Below the pieces are notes generated by a model, which saw only the letters and a program-made list of their open reading frames with translations, had not been told where the DNA came from and searched no databases. 64,000 bases of DNA, from NCBI GenBank assembly GCA_041695085.1, contig JBGFRO010000020.1, positions 131,496-195,495 of the forward strand, given 5' to 3'. This DNA comes from DYFT01 sp041695085. Its GTDB lineage: Bacteria; Bacteroidota; Ignavibacteria; UBA10030. Position numbers and translations under genes: made by a program. How positions within the stretch are numbered: the stretch's first letter is position 1; each line of letters opens with the position of its first letter. Positions 9,048-18,230 of this stretch are shown here, piece after piece.

Positions 9048-9860
9048 ATGCGCGTCATCATCCAGCCGACCTACGAATCGGTGAGCAAGTGGACGGCGAA
9101 TTACGTTGCAAAAAAGATTCGTGACTACAATCCCACTCCCAAGAAGCCGTTTGTCTTGGGGCTGCCAACCGGTTCCTCGCCGCTCGGCACCTACAAAGAG
9201 CTTATTCAAATGTGTAAGAAAGGAATCGTGTCGTTCAAGAACGTGATCACCTTCAACATGGACGAATATGTCGGACTGCCGGAGGATCATCCGGAGAGCT
9301 ACCATTCGTTTATGTGGAACAACTTCTTCAAGCATGTGGACATCAAAAAAGAGAACGTGAACATCCTCAATGGCAACGCAAAGGATCTGCAGAAGGAATG
9401 TGACGAGTATGAAAAGAAGATCAAACGTGTCGGGGGGATCCACCTCTTTCTCGGGGGCATCGGTCCGGATGGCCACATCGCGTTCAACGAGCCGGGCTCA
9501 TCGCTCTCCTCGCGCACGCGCATCAAGACGCTCACGTACGACACGATTCTCGCGAATGCTCGTTTCTTCGATAACGATGTGACCAAAGTTCCGAAGACAG
9601 CTCTCACAGTGGGCGTGGCAACGGTGCTTGATGCGGAGGAGGTGTTGATTATTATTAGCGGCTATAACAAGGCGCGTGCCTTGGCGATGTGCGTAGAAGG
9701 AGGGGTGAATCATATGTGGACGGTGAGTGCGCTCCAGCTCCACCCGCACGGGATCATCGTCTGTGACGACGAATCGACGGCTGAATTGAAAGTGGGGACG
9801 GTCCGTTACTTCAAGGACATTGAGTCACCTCACCTTGATCCGGCAACGTTGCTGAAGTAA
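9048..9860 (+). CDS. nagB: glucosamine-6-phosphate deaminase
   Basis: Converts glucosamine-6-phosphate to fructose-6-phosphate and ammonia in the cytoplasm, feeding amino sugars into glycolysis. Landmarks in order are GLPTGSSPLGTY (phosphate loop, ~35-46), FNMDEYVGL (catalytic Asp, ~69-77), GGIGPDGHIAFNEPGSS (catalytic Asp/His and active-site lid, ~133-149) and the C-terminal YFKDIE tail. At 270 aa it is full length. It is 18 bp downstream of the DRE-TIM gene with SD AAAAGGAG, and is the last gene of the operon. A relic of a second copy of its 3' end lies at 4864-4959. Confidence 0.95.
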   Translation: MRVIIQPTYESVSKWTANYVAKKIRDYNPTPKKPFVLGLPTGSSPLGTYKELIQMCKKGIVSFKNVITFNMDEYVGLPEDHPESYHSFMWNNFFKHVDIKKENVNILNGNAKDLQKECDEYEKKIKRVGGIHLFLGGIGPDGHIAFNEPGSSLSSRTRIKTLTYDTILANARFFDNDVTKVPKTALTVGVATVLDAEEVLIIISGYNKARALAMCVEGGVNHMWTVSALQLHPHGIIVCDDESTAELKVGTVRYFKDIESPHLDPATLLK

Positions 9861-9889
9861 GATGAGACGAGATCCAAACAACAGGAGTT

Positions 9890-9994
9890 TCAGTTCCTCC
9901 ACAAATACTGCAGCTTCACAAAGAACTGTCGCTCGGTTTGTTGGATGCCGTACGGGTCGTCGAAGTTGTGCAGGTTATGCGTCGAGCCGGCGTA
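9890..9994 (-). pseudogene. 3' fragment of a DUF5916 gene; left member of a 104-bp direct repeat
   Basis: Bases 9891-9994 match 11856-11959 with one mismatch (T/C) in 104 bp, and weaker similarity continues about 15 bp further. The right copy is the C-terminal coding end of the DUF5916 gene at 11855-14083, and the left copy keeps the same stop codon (TGA on the minus strand). Only ~35 codons remain before the frame runs into the T9SS tail at about 10006. The pair therefore brackets a 1.86-kb segment. Confidence 0.75.
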
Positions 9995-10005
9995 AAAAAT
10001 GGTAA

Positions 10006-10590
10006 GGAGAAGCGCTTAAAGGCTCTAAAGACCTTCCACATCGAGCGGTCGCTGCGGTTCGAAACAACTTCGAGTTTCTTCTCAGCCAGGGTTTTGGAAA
10101 TGCGAGACTGTTCACGAGGAAAGAAATAGAAGAATTTGTAAATGTTCTTACAGACTTACAACGAGAGATTGATAGTAAAAAGACGAACAGTCGAGCTCAA
10201 GGCAAGCAATGGCGCGCCGCATCGGCACAAGTTGCCAGTTGGGTGAGAGCATTGCAAAGAGCGGAAGGCAAAACACTAAAAGAGCTTATCGAAGGCTCGT
10301 CGTCAACTCCTGAGAATCAACACGTCATTTCAGAAATTCGCCTGCAAAGTTACCCCAATCCGTTCAATCCAAGCACCACAATCCGGTACTCTCTGCGAAC
10401 CGATGGATTTGTTACGCTGAAAGTTTATGATCTCTCTGGTAGAGTGGTTCGAACTCTGGTAAACAGAAATGAGGTTGCCGGGGATTACTCGGTCACACTT
10501 GATGGCACAAACCTCTCAAGCGGAGTTTATTTCGTGCGATTAGAAGTAGGAGAGCTTGTTCAGATGATCAAGATTTCGCTGCTTAAATGA
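10006..10590 (+). pseudogene. C-terminal part of a type IX-secreted protein (5' truncated)
   Basis: The frame is open from 10006 (after a stop at 10003-10005) to the TGA at 10588-10590, about 194 codons, longer than the first in-frame GTG at 10243 would suggest. The first ~100 residues are helical and charged (LFTRKEIEEFVNVLTDLQREI). The last ~80 form a classic T9SS C-terminal sorting domain: SYPNPFNPSTTIRYSL, then LKVYDLSGRVVRTL, then a GVYFVRLE strand. No signal peptide or start exists; the left edge coincides with the DUF5916 fragment, so the front of the gene was lost by recombination. It overlaps the next gene by ATGA, showing an original operon. Confidence 0.7.
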
Positions 10591-11762
10591 GAGACGGTAC
10601 TCAACAGCGCAATAGACTATTGGCGCAAGCGGCGCTTATTGTTTTGAGTGCCGCTTTGCTATATTCGTGTTCACTGCAGCAAGAAGAGAAGGTGAGAACA
10701 GACCCTTTTAGACTCGTAAAGGCAGTATCATCTCCGGGGAGGTACGCTTACCATGCATTTTACACCGGTGCGTTTGGAAATACCATTGAGGTTTTTGATC
10801 TGGAATCCAAAGAATCAATAGGCACAATCGTTCCAGATGAACAAAAGAAGATAGGTGCTATTGCAATTTCTCCATCTGAGCCTCGCGGTATTTTGACTCT
10901 TTTTGAAGTTCCAGGGAACGTCTATAAGTTTGATTTACGTAACCACTCCTGGGAAAGAACAACTCTTCTTGAAAGAGTTATGCTGGGCGTAAGCGTCTAT
11001 GCCCCTCGTGAGGACATCGCTTGGATTAGCGTCGTGGGACACCCAGAGATCTTGGAATTGAATACGAGTTCTAATAGTGTTGTCGCAACCATAAATCTTG
11101 CAGCTCATTTTAAAAAGCCTCTTCCTCACGTCGCATTGTCACCTGCCGGAGAATATCTGGCCGTTCTTGGCACTAGCCCGAGCGATACTAACTATTACGA
11201 CAATGTTTCACTTGTTATTTTGGATACTCGAAGTCGGTCTCTTCAATCAGTTGTTTCACTTGACGCTGCCCCAGGTAACCCGGTGTTTACACCAGACGGT
11301 TCTCGATTGTGCATCCAAGATTTTTCAATGGAGGACGTTTTGCTCATAGACATTCAAAACCGGAATTTAACTCGTATGCCGCTTGTGAGGAATTCTGTGA
11401 TTACGAATAAACTTGTTATTCCTAGTTCTGCAGTAGATCCAGTCCGAGGCATCCTGGTTGCGTCTCTGGCCGATCCTACTATAGAGTCATACGGCCCGTT
11501 AAACACACTTGCCGTATTTGATCTGAGCGAGAAAAAAATGAAGGCTGTGCATAGCATTGGCGTCAAAGTTTCACAACTTCAGTATCAAGCTGATGGCAAG
11601 GTTCTCTATGCGGTAACGCCTGATGGAATAGCCGCCTTGGACGGGGATACTTTTGCGATGTTGTACGAGATCAAAAGTAGTTTATTGAATAGCTCTCAGG
11701 GCGATAGGAGAGATCCGAGGAATTATATGCCCGGCAAGCTTGTAATACAAGAACTAAAATGA
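10587..11762 (+). CDS. beta-propeller lipoprotein
   Basis: A 391-residue secreted lipoprotein: basic start, hydrophobic helix and lipobox LLYSC (Cys at ~30). The remainder is a run of ~45-residue beta repeats with VIDLESK/VFDL and VLDTRSRSLQSVVSLD-type strands, as in YncE/WD-like surface propellers. It overlaps the stop of the T9SS tail by 4 bp, and its own stop overlaps the next truncated gene by 4 bp. It is the only intact gene of the bracketed 1.86-kb segment, and its base composition is more AT-rich than its neighbours. Substrate or partner unknown. Confidence 0.75.
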   Translation: MRDGTQQRNRLLAQAALIVLSAALLYSCSLQQEEKVRTDPFRLVKAVSSPGRYAYHAFYTGAFGNTIEVFDLESKESIGTIVPDEQKKIGAIAISPSEPRGILTLFEVPGNVYKFDLRNHSWERTTLLERVMLGVSVYAPREDIAWISVVGHPEILELNTSSNSVVATINLAAHFKKPLPHVALSPAGEYLAVLGTSPSDTNYYDNVSLVILDTRSRSLQSVVSLDAAPGNPVFTPDGSRLCIQDFSMEDVLLIDIQNRNLTRMPLVRNSVITNKLVIPSSAVDPVRGILVASLADPTIESYGPLNTLAVFDLSEKKMKAVHSIGVKVSQLQYQADGKVLYAVTPDGIAALDGDTFAMLYEIKSSLLNSSQGDRRDPRNYMPGKLVIQELK

Positions 11763-11855
11763 ACGTGGAGCAAATCCTTGCGGGTATTTTCTTGGTCACT
11801 TTTGGAGTTGTCCTCCTGCTTTGTCTTCAAAATGGAGAAGTCGGACTTCTCATCT
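11759..11855 (+). pseudogene. 5' stub of a membrane-protein gene
   Basis: It starts by ATGA overlap with the propeller lipoprotein and encodes MNVEQILAGIFLVTFGVVLL, a single hydrophobic helix, up to about codon 33. At 11855 the sequence becomes the antisense of the convergent DUF5916 gene, so the continuing plus-strand frame to 12169 is not coding. The gene body was lost at the right-hand 104-bp repeat. Confidence 0.6.
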
Positions 11856-14083
11856 CAGTTCCTCCACAAATACTGCAGCTTCACAAAGAACTGTCGCTCG
11901 GTCTGTTGGATGCCGTACGGGTCGTCGAAGTTGTGCAGGTTATGCGTCGAGCCGGCGTAGAAGATAGTAAAGGGATTCAGCTTGTAGCTGATGAGGGGAT
12001 AGAGCTGGAACGATTTGCTGAACTTGTTGTATTCCGAAATCAGCCGGACAAAAAACTCAGGCGAGAACTGGTAGATACCGACCGCACGCGCGATGTAGCC
12101 GTCGAAGAACAACTCGCCCGTCTGAACACTGTGGAGTTGGGAGCGGCGGTAGGAGAGATCCACTTGTAGCTTGTCTGTCGGCCGAAGCGTCGTTGTCAGG
12201 CGCAGATTGTGCCCCTTCCCTGCACGCGGTGTCCCGCTGCGAAATATGTACCGCCCAATATCTCCATTCACAAACACCGAGACCTCGCCAATCGGTCGTG
12301 TGTTGAAATTAAAAAACATGTTGGGCAGGTTGGTGAACTCCACGCCTCGGAACCGCTCGTTGTTCAACAAGAACCCCACGTTCACAGAGGTTTGCGCCTT
12401 CATGTTCAACCCGCTGCCGAGTAGAATCCAGCGCCTCTTTCGAATCCCCGAGTAGTTAAACCGGAGCCCTGCGTCGAAAAACACAAAGCCCACATCAACC
12501 ACTTTGCCGTTCGGGTACCAGTTGTATGTCTGATTGAACGACACCTTGCGCGCATCGTTGCCCGTCACAAAACCGTTGTGCGCTTGGAACGTGGGGGAGA
12601 AATCCGCGTATTCAAGCGAAGCGTTATACTCCCGGCTGCGATAGGATATGTCCGCTTCCACAGCAGTGCCGGTATAGGTTTCTCCGTTGAAAGCCGCGTT
12701 GAAGGATGTGTTGCGAAACGGTCGACTACCAGAGAAGAGCGAAAGATTGTTCAGTTCCCGAGTGCGCGATGCCAGCAATTGACCGCGGAAGTAGTAATTT
12801 CCGGAGAAGAGATAATTCCAATCAACGCCGCCAACGTAGTTGTGTCCACCCGAGAGATTGCGGGTTGTAACGAGGCCGCCGAGGAACGACTCATTCCCAG
12901 CATCGTACCGCACGCGCGTGATGTTGGAAAACGAACGGAGGTCGGAGTTGACGAACGAACTGCTCTCCTCACCCGGGACGATGAACGATGTGTTTCGGTC
13001 GGAGGCAGCGAGATACGCTGCAGACCACGAGCCTGACTTGTGGATCAGTTTCGCCGCGCCGAGTGGATTGTTGATCATGCGGGAATAGAAGCCGTCGATG
13101 CGCGTGTCGAATAGGTCGGCCCCTTCTTGGAAAAACGGCCGCCGCTCGGGGTAAAACAGCGCGAAGGTCGTGTTCACGTCGATCTGCGTTGCGTCGCTTT
13201 CGACCTGACTGAAATCGGGGTTCACAACTCCTTCGATGGTCAGGTCCGATGACGGGGCGACTTTGAAGCCCGCTCCCACCCGACCACGGATATCGCCGTT
13301 TGTGAATCCGGCGGCGGGATTGTTCCGATTGTTCAGCGCACCGCTCTGCAGTCCAACAATGTACGGCAAAACCTCAACGGCTGTGGATGTTCGAATACCG
13401 CGCAGTCCTTCCAGCATGCCGCCCTGGCACAGGAAGCACGGATTGTTGCGGTCGAACGGCGTCCACGAAAAAATTATCCTGCTCGAACGAGGATAATTCC
13501 GTCCGATGAACATCACCCACGACTGCTCCTCCTGTTCAGGAAACCGTAAGCTCCGAAATGGAATGGCCATCTCCGCACTCCAGAGCGAATCGCCAATGAA
13601 CGCCGCGGACTCCCAGATCGCATCCCAGCGGCTATCCTCGTTGTTGCCCGACCGAAGCAAATCGGCCTGGATGCCGTGCGGGTTGACGAAGAAGTTGAAC
13701 GCACGCTGGTTCTCGGCGTACGTATCGAACATCACGATGACAAAGTCATCGTCGAAAATCCTGTCGCGGTCGGTCACACGAGCACGCAGTTGCTTGATGT
13801 CGGTGTCATAACAAAGAAAGCCGACATAGATGTAGTCATCGTTGTAAAGGATCTTGGCAATCGTTCGCTGCCGTGCGGGGATGTTCTCGCCGGGTGTAAC
13901 CTCGTACGCAATATCGATGGGAGGTGCAAGGTTCCACCTCGGGTCGCTCAGGCGTCCGGTCAATTCAATCGGCCCGTCAATGCGCGTTGCCCGAACGCGG
14001 AAGTTCTGTTGATTAGGAGGAAGCTGGGCGAAAAGGATACCACCGAGAACCGTCAAACACGTCGTCGTAGCAACAAGCCGCAT
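11855..14083 (-). CDS. DUF5916 family outer-membrane protein with CBM9-like N-terminal domain
   Basis: A 742-residue protein: signal peptide (to about FAQ, residue 20), a CBM9-like beta-sandwich domain (about 30-220, with DDDFVIVMFDTY and WSAEMAIPFRSLRF), then a DUF5916 region predicted to be a beta-barrel (VNPDFSQVESDATQIDVNTTFALFYPERRPFFQEG is the hallmark block). Such proteins are common in FCB genomes; their role is not established. SD AAAGGAGTG precedes the ATG. It is divergent from the S9 peptidase gene (138 bp apart). Its 3' end is the right copy of the 104-bp direct repeat. Paralogues sit at 31555 and 41896. Confidence 0.85.
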   Translation of the reverse strand: MRLVATTTCLTVLGGILFAQLPPNQQNFRVRATRIDGPIELTGRLSDPRWNLAPPIDIAYEVTPGENIPARQRTIAKILYNDDYIYVGFLCYDTDIKQLRARVTDRDRIFDDDFVIVMFDTYAENQRAFNFFVNPHGIQADLLRSGNNEDSRWDAIWESAAFIGDSLWSAEMAIPFRSLRFPEQEEQSWVMFIGRNYPRSSRIIFSWTPFDRNNPCFLCQGGMLEGLRGIRTSTAVEVLPYIVGLQSGALNNRNNPAAGFTNGDIRGRVGAGFKVAPSSDLTIEGVVNPDFSQVESDATQIDVNTTFALFYPERRPFFQEGADLFDTRIDGFYSRMINNPLGAAKLIHKSGSWSAAYLAASDRNTSFIVPGEESSSFVNSDLRSFSNITRVRYDAGNESFLGGLVTTRNLSGGHNYVGGVDWNYLFSGNYYFRGQLLASRTRELNNLSLFSGSRPFRNTSFNAAFNGETYTGTAVEADISYRSREYNASLEYADFSPTFQAHNGFVTGNDARKVSFNQTYNWYPNGKVVDVGFVFFDAGLRFNYSGIRKRRWILLGSGLNMKAQTSVNVGFLLNNERFRGVEFTNLPNMFFNFNTRPIGEVSVFVNGDIGRYIFRSGTPRAGKGHNLRLTTTLRPTDKLQVDLSYRRSQLHSVQTGELFFDGYIARAVGIYQFSPEFFVRLISEYNKFSKSFQLYPLISYKLNPFTIFYAGSTHNLHNFDDPYGIQQTERQFFVKLQYLWRN

Positions 14084-14221
14084 GAAGTCACTCCTTTCGA
14101 GGGAACATCACACGGGGGTTATACTCGCGCTGTGGCAAAAAGGTTTCACTGTTGTGAGCTTGCTTTTGTGTACATGAGGGTAGATATTGATAAAAAAGTG
14201 AATCTACGAAAGGAGGTACCG

Positions 14222-16333
14222 ATGAAAGTCTGGAGAATTCTTAGTGCTTGGTGCGTCACGGTGTGGCTATCCTTTGCGTTGCACGGCCAGTCGTTCACTC
14301 TCGAACAGATTATGAGCTCGCCGTTTCCCAGCGGTTTGTCCGCCGCGCCAATGGGCGGGAAGGTTGCGTGGGTACACAATGCTCAGGGTGTGCGCAACAT
14401 CTGGGTGGCTGAATCGCCGGAGTACCGCGGCCGTCAACTCACACAATACACTATTGATGATGGGCAGGACTTGAGTAGTCTTGAATGGTTGCCCGATGCA
14501 ACAACCATCGTCTATGTGCGTGGTGGAGGTCCCAACCGGCAGGGTGAGTTTCCCAACCCCACCAGCAATCCCGCAGGAGCCGAGCAGGCGATCTGGAGAA
14601 TCTCCGTTGAAGGCGGCCCACCGATAAAGATCGGACAGGGAAACAGTCCGGCAATTTCTCCGAAAGGCGATGCTGTCGCGTTTCTCCGGCGCGGTCAAAT
14701 CTACTGGGCGCGTCTGGATACGGTGAAAGAACCGACGCAATTAGTGCAGGCGCGTGGAAGCTCTGGCTCCCTTCGCTGGTCGCCCGACGGCTCGAAGCTC
14801 GCGTTCGTCAGCAGCAGAGGTGAGCACAGCTTCATCGGTGTTTATGACGTGGCTGCGAAGACCGTGCAGTTCTTTGAGCCGTCGGTTGATCGGGACAGCA
14901 ATCCCGTCTGGTCGCCGGATGGCAGACGTGTGGCCTTCATCCGCACTCCATCAACGACGAGGGTAGGATTGTTTGGTCCTCAACGCAGCGGCACACCGTG
15001 GTCGATTCTTGTCGCCGATGTCGCGACCGGTCGAGGACGAGTCGTCTGGCGCGCGCAGGAAGGCGCGGGAAGTGTCTTCCGCGGTGTCGTCGCCTCGAAC
15101 CAGCTTCTCTGGTGTGCCGGGGATCTGCTTGTCTTTCCCTGGGAACGCAATGGCTGGACGCACCTCTACGCCGTCTCTGCACAGGGCAGCGAAGCGAAGT
15201 TATTGACGCCCGGTGAGTTCGAGGTGGAATATGTAACACTCACGCCCGATAGGCGCGAGGTGGTTTTTAATTCTAACCAGGATGATATTGACCGGAGACA
15301 CCTCTGGCGCGTGAACGTTGCTGGAGGACGCCCCGTACAGGTGACGAAAGGCAAAGGCATTGAGTGGGATCCGGTGGTTACAAGCGACGGCAAAGCGATC
15401 GCCTTCTTCCGGTCGGACGCGCGCAAACCGGCGCACGCGGCTATTCTCATTGGGTCTGGAGAACCGCGCGAGCTTGCGCCGGGGACGATTCCCCAAAATT
15501 TTCCATCGAATGCTCTCGTGGAACCTGAGCAAGTCATCTACACCGCCGCCGACGGGATGAAGATTCCCGCACAGCTCTTCCTACCCCCGAGGGCGAGTCG
15601 AGGCGAAAAGCATCCCGCGGTCATTTTCATTCACGGTGGCTCCCGAAGGCAAATGCTGCTCGGCTGGCATTACCTCAGCTATTACCACAATACCTATGCG
15701 CTGAATCAGTATCTTGCAAGCCAGGGATACGTTGTACTCTCGATTAACTTCCGCAGTGGTACAGGCTACGGGATGGAATTTCGCGAGGCGCTCAGGTATG
15801 GCGCGACGGGGGCAAGCGAATTTAACGATGTGCTCGGCGCGGGGCTTTACCTCAAGAATAGACCTGATGTCGATCCGGCGAAGATCGGCTTGTGGGGCGG
15901 CTCATACGGCGGCTATCTGACGGCGCTTGGTCTTGCGCGTGCGTCAGAGTTGTTCGCGGCGGGCGTGGACATCCACGGCGTGCACGATTGGAACGTCGGT
16001 ATCCGTACATTCGTGCCGAGCTACAATCCACTCGAAGATCCGGAACGCGCGCGCATAGCCTTTGAGTCCTCCCCGATGGCCTCCGTCGATAGCTGGCGCT
16101 CGCCGGTGCTCGTCATTCACGGCGACGACGACCGTAACGTTTCGTTCACCGAAACCGTTGCCTTAGTTGAGAAGCTCCGCCAGCGGGGCGTCGAGGTTGA
16201 ACAGCTCGTGTTTCCCGATGAGGTGCATAGCTTCTTGCTGCACTCGAACTGGCTGAAGGCGTTTCACGCGACAGCAGATTTCTTGGAACGGAAGCTGAAG
16301 GGAAAACGGATGAGAGCGGGAGGTGAACAGTGA
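14222..16333 (+). CDS. S9 family prolyl oligopeptidase-like secreted peptidase
   Basis: A 703-residue serine peptidase of clan SC. Signal peptide (MKVWRILSAWCVTVWLSFAL to HGQ), an N-terminal propeller of PD40/WD40-like repeats (SPDGSKLAFVSS, SPDGRRVAFIRT), then an alpha/beta hydrolase domain from about residue 440. The triad is visible: Ser561 in GLWGGSYGGYL, Asp637 in HGDDDRNV and His669 in DEVHSF. The start at 14222 is set by AAAGGAGG 7 nt upstream; the frame stays open further upstream only because it reads antisense to the DUF5916 gene. Expected to cleave peptides, often after proline, in the periplasm or outside. Confidence 0.92.
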   Translation: MKVWRILSAWCVTVWLSFALHGQSFTLEQIMSSPFPSGLSAAPMGGKVAWVHNAQGVRNIWVAESPEYRGRQLTQYTIDDGQDLSSLEWLPDATTIVYVRGGGPNRQGEFPNPTSNPAGAEQAIWRISVEGGPPIKIGQGNSPAISPKGDAVAFLRRGQIYWARLDTVKEPTQLVQARGSSGSLRWSPDGSKLAFVSSRGEHSFIGVYDVAAKTVQFFEPSVDRDSNPVWSPDGRRVAFIRTPSTTRVGLFGPQRSGTPWSILVADVATGRGRVVWRAQEGAGSVFRGVVASNQLLWCAGDLLVFPWERNGWTHLYAVSAQGSEAKLLTPGEFEVEYVTLTPDRREVVFNSNQDDIDRRHLWRVNVAGGRPVQVTKGKGIEWDPVVTSDGKAIAFFRSDARKPAHAAILIGSGEPRELAPGTIPQNFPSNALVEPEQVIYTAADGMKIPAQLFLPPRASRGEKHPAVIFIHGGSRRQMLLGWHYLSYYHNTYALNQYLASQGYVVLSINFRSGTGYGMEFREALRYGATGASEFNDVLGAGLYLKNRPDVDPAKIGLWGGSYGGYLTALGLARASELFAAGVDIHGVHDWNVGIRTFVPSYNPLEDPERARIAFESSPMASVDSWRSPVLVIHGDDDRNVSFTETVALVEKLRQRGVEVEQLVFPDEVHSFLLHSNWLKAFHATADFLERKLKGKRMRAGGEQ

Positions 16334-16501
16334 AGGGGGAATGCATCTTTTTTTGGATACTCAATTTCCTGACCTATTCTTGATGACAGGTAACTGCCAA
16401 TGAACTTGTCTACCGGAGAACGCTTTCCAACATAGGAATCGGTTCATTCGAAAGATAGATCAAACCGCAGGTTTGATAAAATTCTACTCAGTGAAAGGAT
16501 G

Positions 16502-16666
16502 AACCACAGATTCACGGATTAACATTCCTCAAAGGATGACCCCTTTCCATGTTAATGATGATTCTCCAAGGTTCACCAGCAATCCCACCCTGCAGCCAGA
16601 GATTCTCAGGTATAGGGAAATTCCTTTTTATCCAAATCTTCTTCTCCAATCTGTGAATCTGTGGTT
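16502..16666. repeat. imperfect inverted repeat (ACCACAGATTCAC type) in a 381-bp gene gap
   Basis: Arms aaccacagattcacggatt (16502-16520) and aatctgtgaatctgtggtt (16648-16666) are inverted copies with one mismatch, 127 bp apart, in the gap after the S9 gene. A small caaacc-gca-ggtttg hairpin lies just upstream (16471-16485). No coding sequence is seen in 16334-16714. The arms resemble a widespread non-autonomous intergenic repeat type. Confidence 0.55.
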
Positions 16667-16714
16667 AAACACTTATTGTAACTTGGTCTTGCGTTTGCTC
16701 GCTGAGTAATTACG

Positions 16715-18226
16715 ATGACAGTAACCAACTACCTTTTTCCAGATACCCGCTGTGCAATGGTGGCTGGCTTACTCGCCTGCCTGCTTCTTCCGATTTTCCA
16801 TTCTTTTGCTCAAACCGATTTTCCCTCCCGCGCTGAAGAAATGATGAACAGGGGAGAGTTCCAGCCCGCGCGGCAGATTCTCGAGCAGCATCTCCAACGC
16901 TTCCCCAACGATGCGTCTGCTCATCGACTCTTGGGAAGGCTCCTCTATTGGCTGCACGATTTCGAGCGCTCTCGTTTTCACTACACTCGCGCGCTCGGTC
17001 TTGAAGCAGAAAATACTTCACTTCGGCTTGAGTACGGAAGGATGTTAGTAGAAACCAGAAATTGGAGCCTTGCGCGGGACATTCTGCAACCGCTCCGCAC
17101 AAACGCTGACCACGCAGCGGAGGCCGAATATCTTCTCGGCCTGATCGAGTACTGGGACGGCGACTGGACGAGTGCTGTCGAGCATTTCGAAGCGACGCGT
17201 CGCGTTAGTCCCCAGCATGCCGACGCGCGTCGGCATCTTCGGGATATCCGCATCACAGCGGCGCCTTCCATCTCCTTTTCCTCCGAGGTCCAATCCGACA
17301 CACAGCCGCTCGACCGATTGGTACTAACCGGACGGGCCGTCTGGAACCGTACGCCATTGCAAGCCTTTACCGTGCATGCCGAGAGGCAGAATGTGCGAAT
17401 CTCCACATCGACATCAAACATCTCCACGGTCATGATTGGTTACTCCCAATATCACGCGTCGCTCAGGGTTGACACCGAGGCTGGAGCCGGCCTCCTTCAG
17501 CGGTCGTTCACTTCGAAGTCTACAGGAGTCTGGCGCGCGGCAGTGGGGCTTCGGCCTTCTGCATCATTGAAGCTTAGATTTCGCGGTGAACGCAACGGCT
17601 ATGATTGGACGACTGCGAGTGTCGAGACGCCCGTGCATACGACATCCTTTGGTGCGTTCGTTGACTGGAATTCACCCGGCGGATGGACGGGGCAGGCGGC
17701 GTACGAGTCGGTCAGGTTTTTTGACAAGAACACGATGCAGCGGAGTTATCTCTGGCTTCTCGCGCCGGTATTGCGCGATGGAGAGACGCACTTGAGCATA
17801 GGCTATGGTTTTAGCCAGAGCGATACGAAGGAAAATCGCTTCACATTAAAGCAGCAGAATGATCTCCGCTCAGGCGTCTATTCCCCGTATTACACACCGG
17901 AAGAACAATCCATCCACGATATTCTTGGATTCTTCACAACGAAGCTCTCGTCGTCACTCAGCGTTCGGATCAATTTCTCCTACGCGCTCTATGCCGTTGA
18001 GCAAGCGCCGTATTTTTTTTATGGTAGAAGCGTGGAGGGGCCACCACCTGTTTTTAGGAGCTTCTCTCAACGTACATTTCGACCATGGAAAGCTAACGTT
18101 GCTTTGGCAGGATCGTTCAGCTCGTACGTCATATGGTCTCTTGAAGGAGCGTACTGGGCAACAGCATACTACGATTCGCGTCAACTGACGCTCAACATCT
18201 CCTACCGATTCATCCCTTCGGAGTAA
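16715..18226 (+). CDS. TPR / outer-membrane barrel protein, probable polysaccharide export (YaiO/BcsC-like)
   Basis: A 503-residue protein: signal peptide (MVAGLLACLLLPIFHSFAQ; an alternative start is ATG 16757), four to five TPR-like helical pairs (about residues 35-180: FQPARQILEQHLQRFPNDASA, AEAEYLLGLIEYWDGDWTSA), then a ~300-residue beta-barrel of alternating aromatic strands ending in LTLNISYRFIP, a typical outer-membrane insertion end. TPR plus barrel in one chain is how synthase-dependent polysaccharide exporters (BcsC, PgaA, PelB) are built. The next gene, 4 bp on, is the glycosyltransferase. Inferred to guide the polymer through the outer membrane. Confidence 0.78.
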   Translation: MTVTNYLFPDTRCAMVAGLLACLLLPIFHSFAQTDFPSRAEEMMNRGEFQPARQILEQHLQRFPNDASAHRLLGRLLYWLHDFERSRFHYTRALGLEAENTSLRLEYGRMLVETRNWSLARDILQPLRTNADHAAEAEYLLGLIEYWDGDWTSAVEHFEATRRVSPQHADARRHLRDIRITAAPSISFSSEVQSDTQPLDRLVLTGRAVWNRTPLQAFTVHAERQNVRISTSTSNISTVMIGYSQYHASLRVDTEAGAGLLQRSFTSKSTGVWRAAVGLRPSASLKLRFRGERNGYDWTTASVETPVHTTSFGAFVDWNSPGGWTGQAAYESVRFFDKNTMQRSYLWLLAPVLRDGETHLSIGYGFSQSDTKENRFTLKQQNDLRSGVYSPYYTPEEQSIHDILGFFTTKLSSSLSVRINFSYALYAVEQAPYFFYGRSVEGPPPVFRSFSQRTFRPWKANVALAGSFSSYVIWSLEGAYWATAYYDSRQLTLNISYRFIPSE

Positions 18227-18230
18227 CCTC

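Noticed and set aside
11856..12169. continuation of the plus-strand frame of the truncated membrane gene
   Set aside because: From 11856 it is the antisense of the DUF5916 C-terminus, so only the first ~33 codons are genuine.
13676..14221. 182-codon upstream extension of the S9 peptidase frame
   Set aside because: It reads antisense through the DUF5916 start region; a strong ribosome site and a signal peptide place the true start at 14222.
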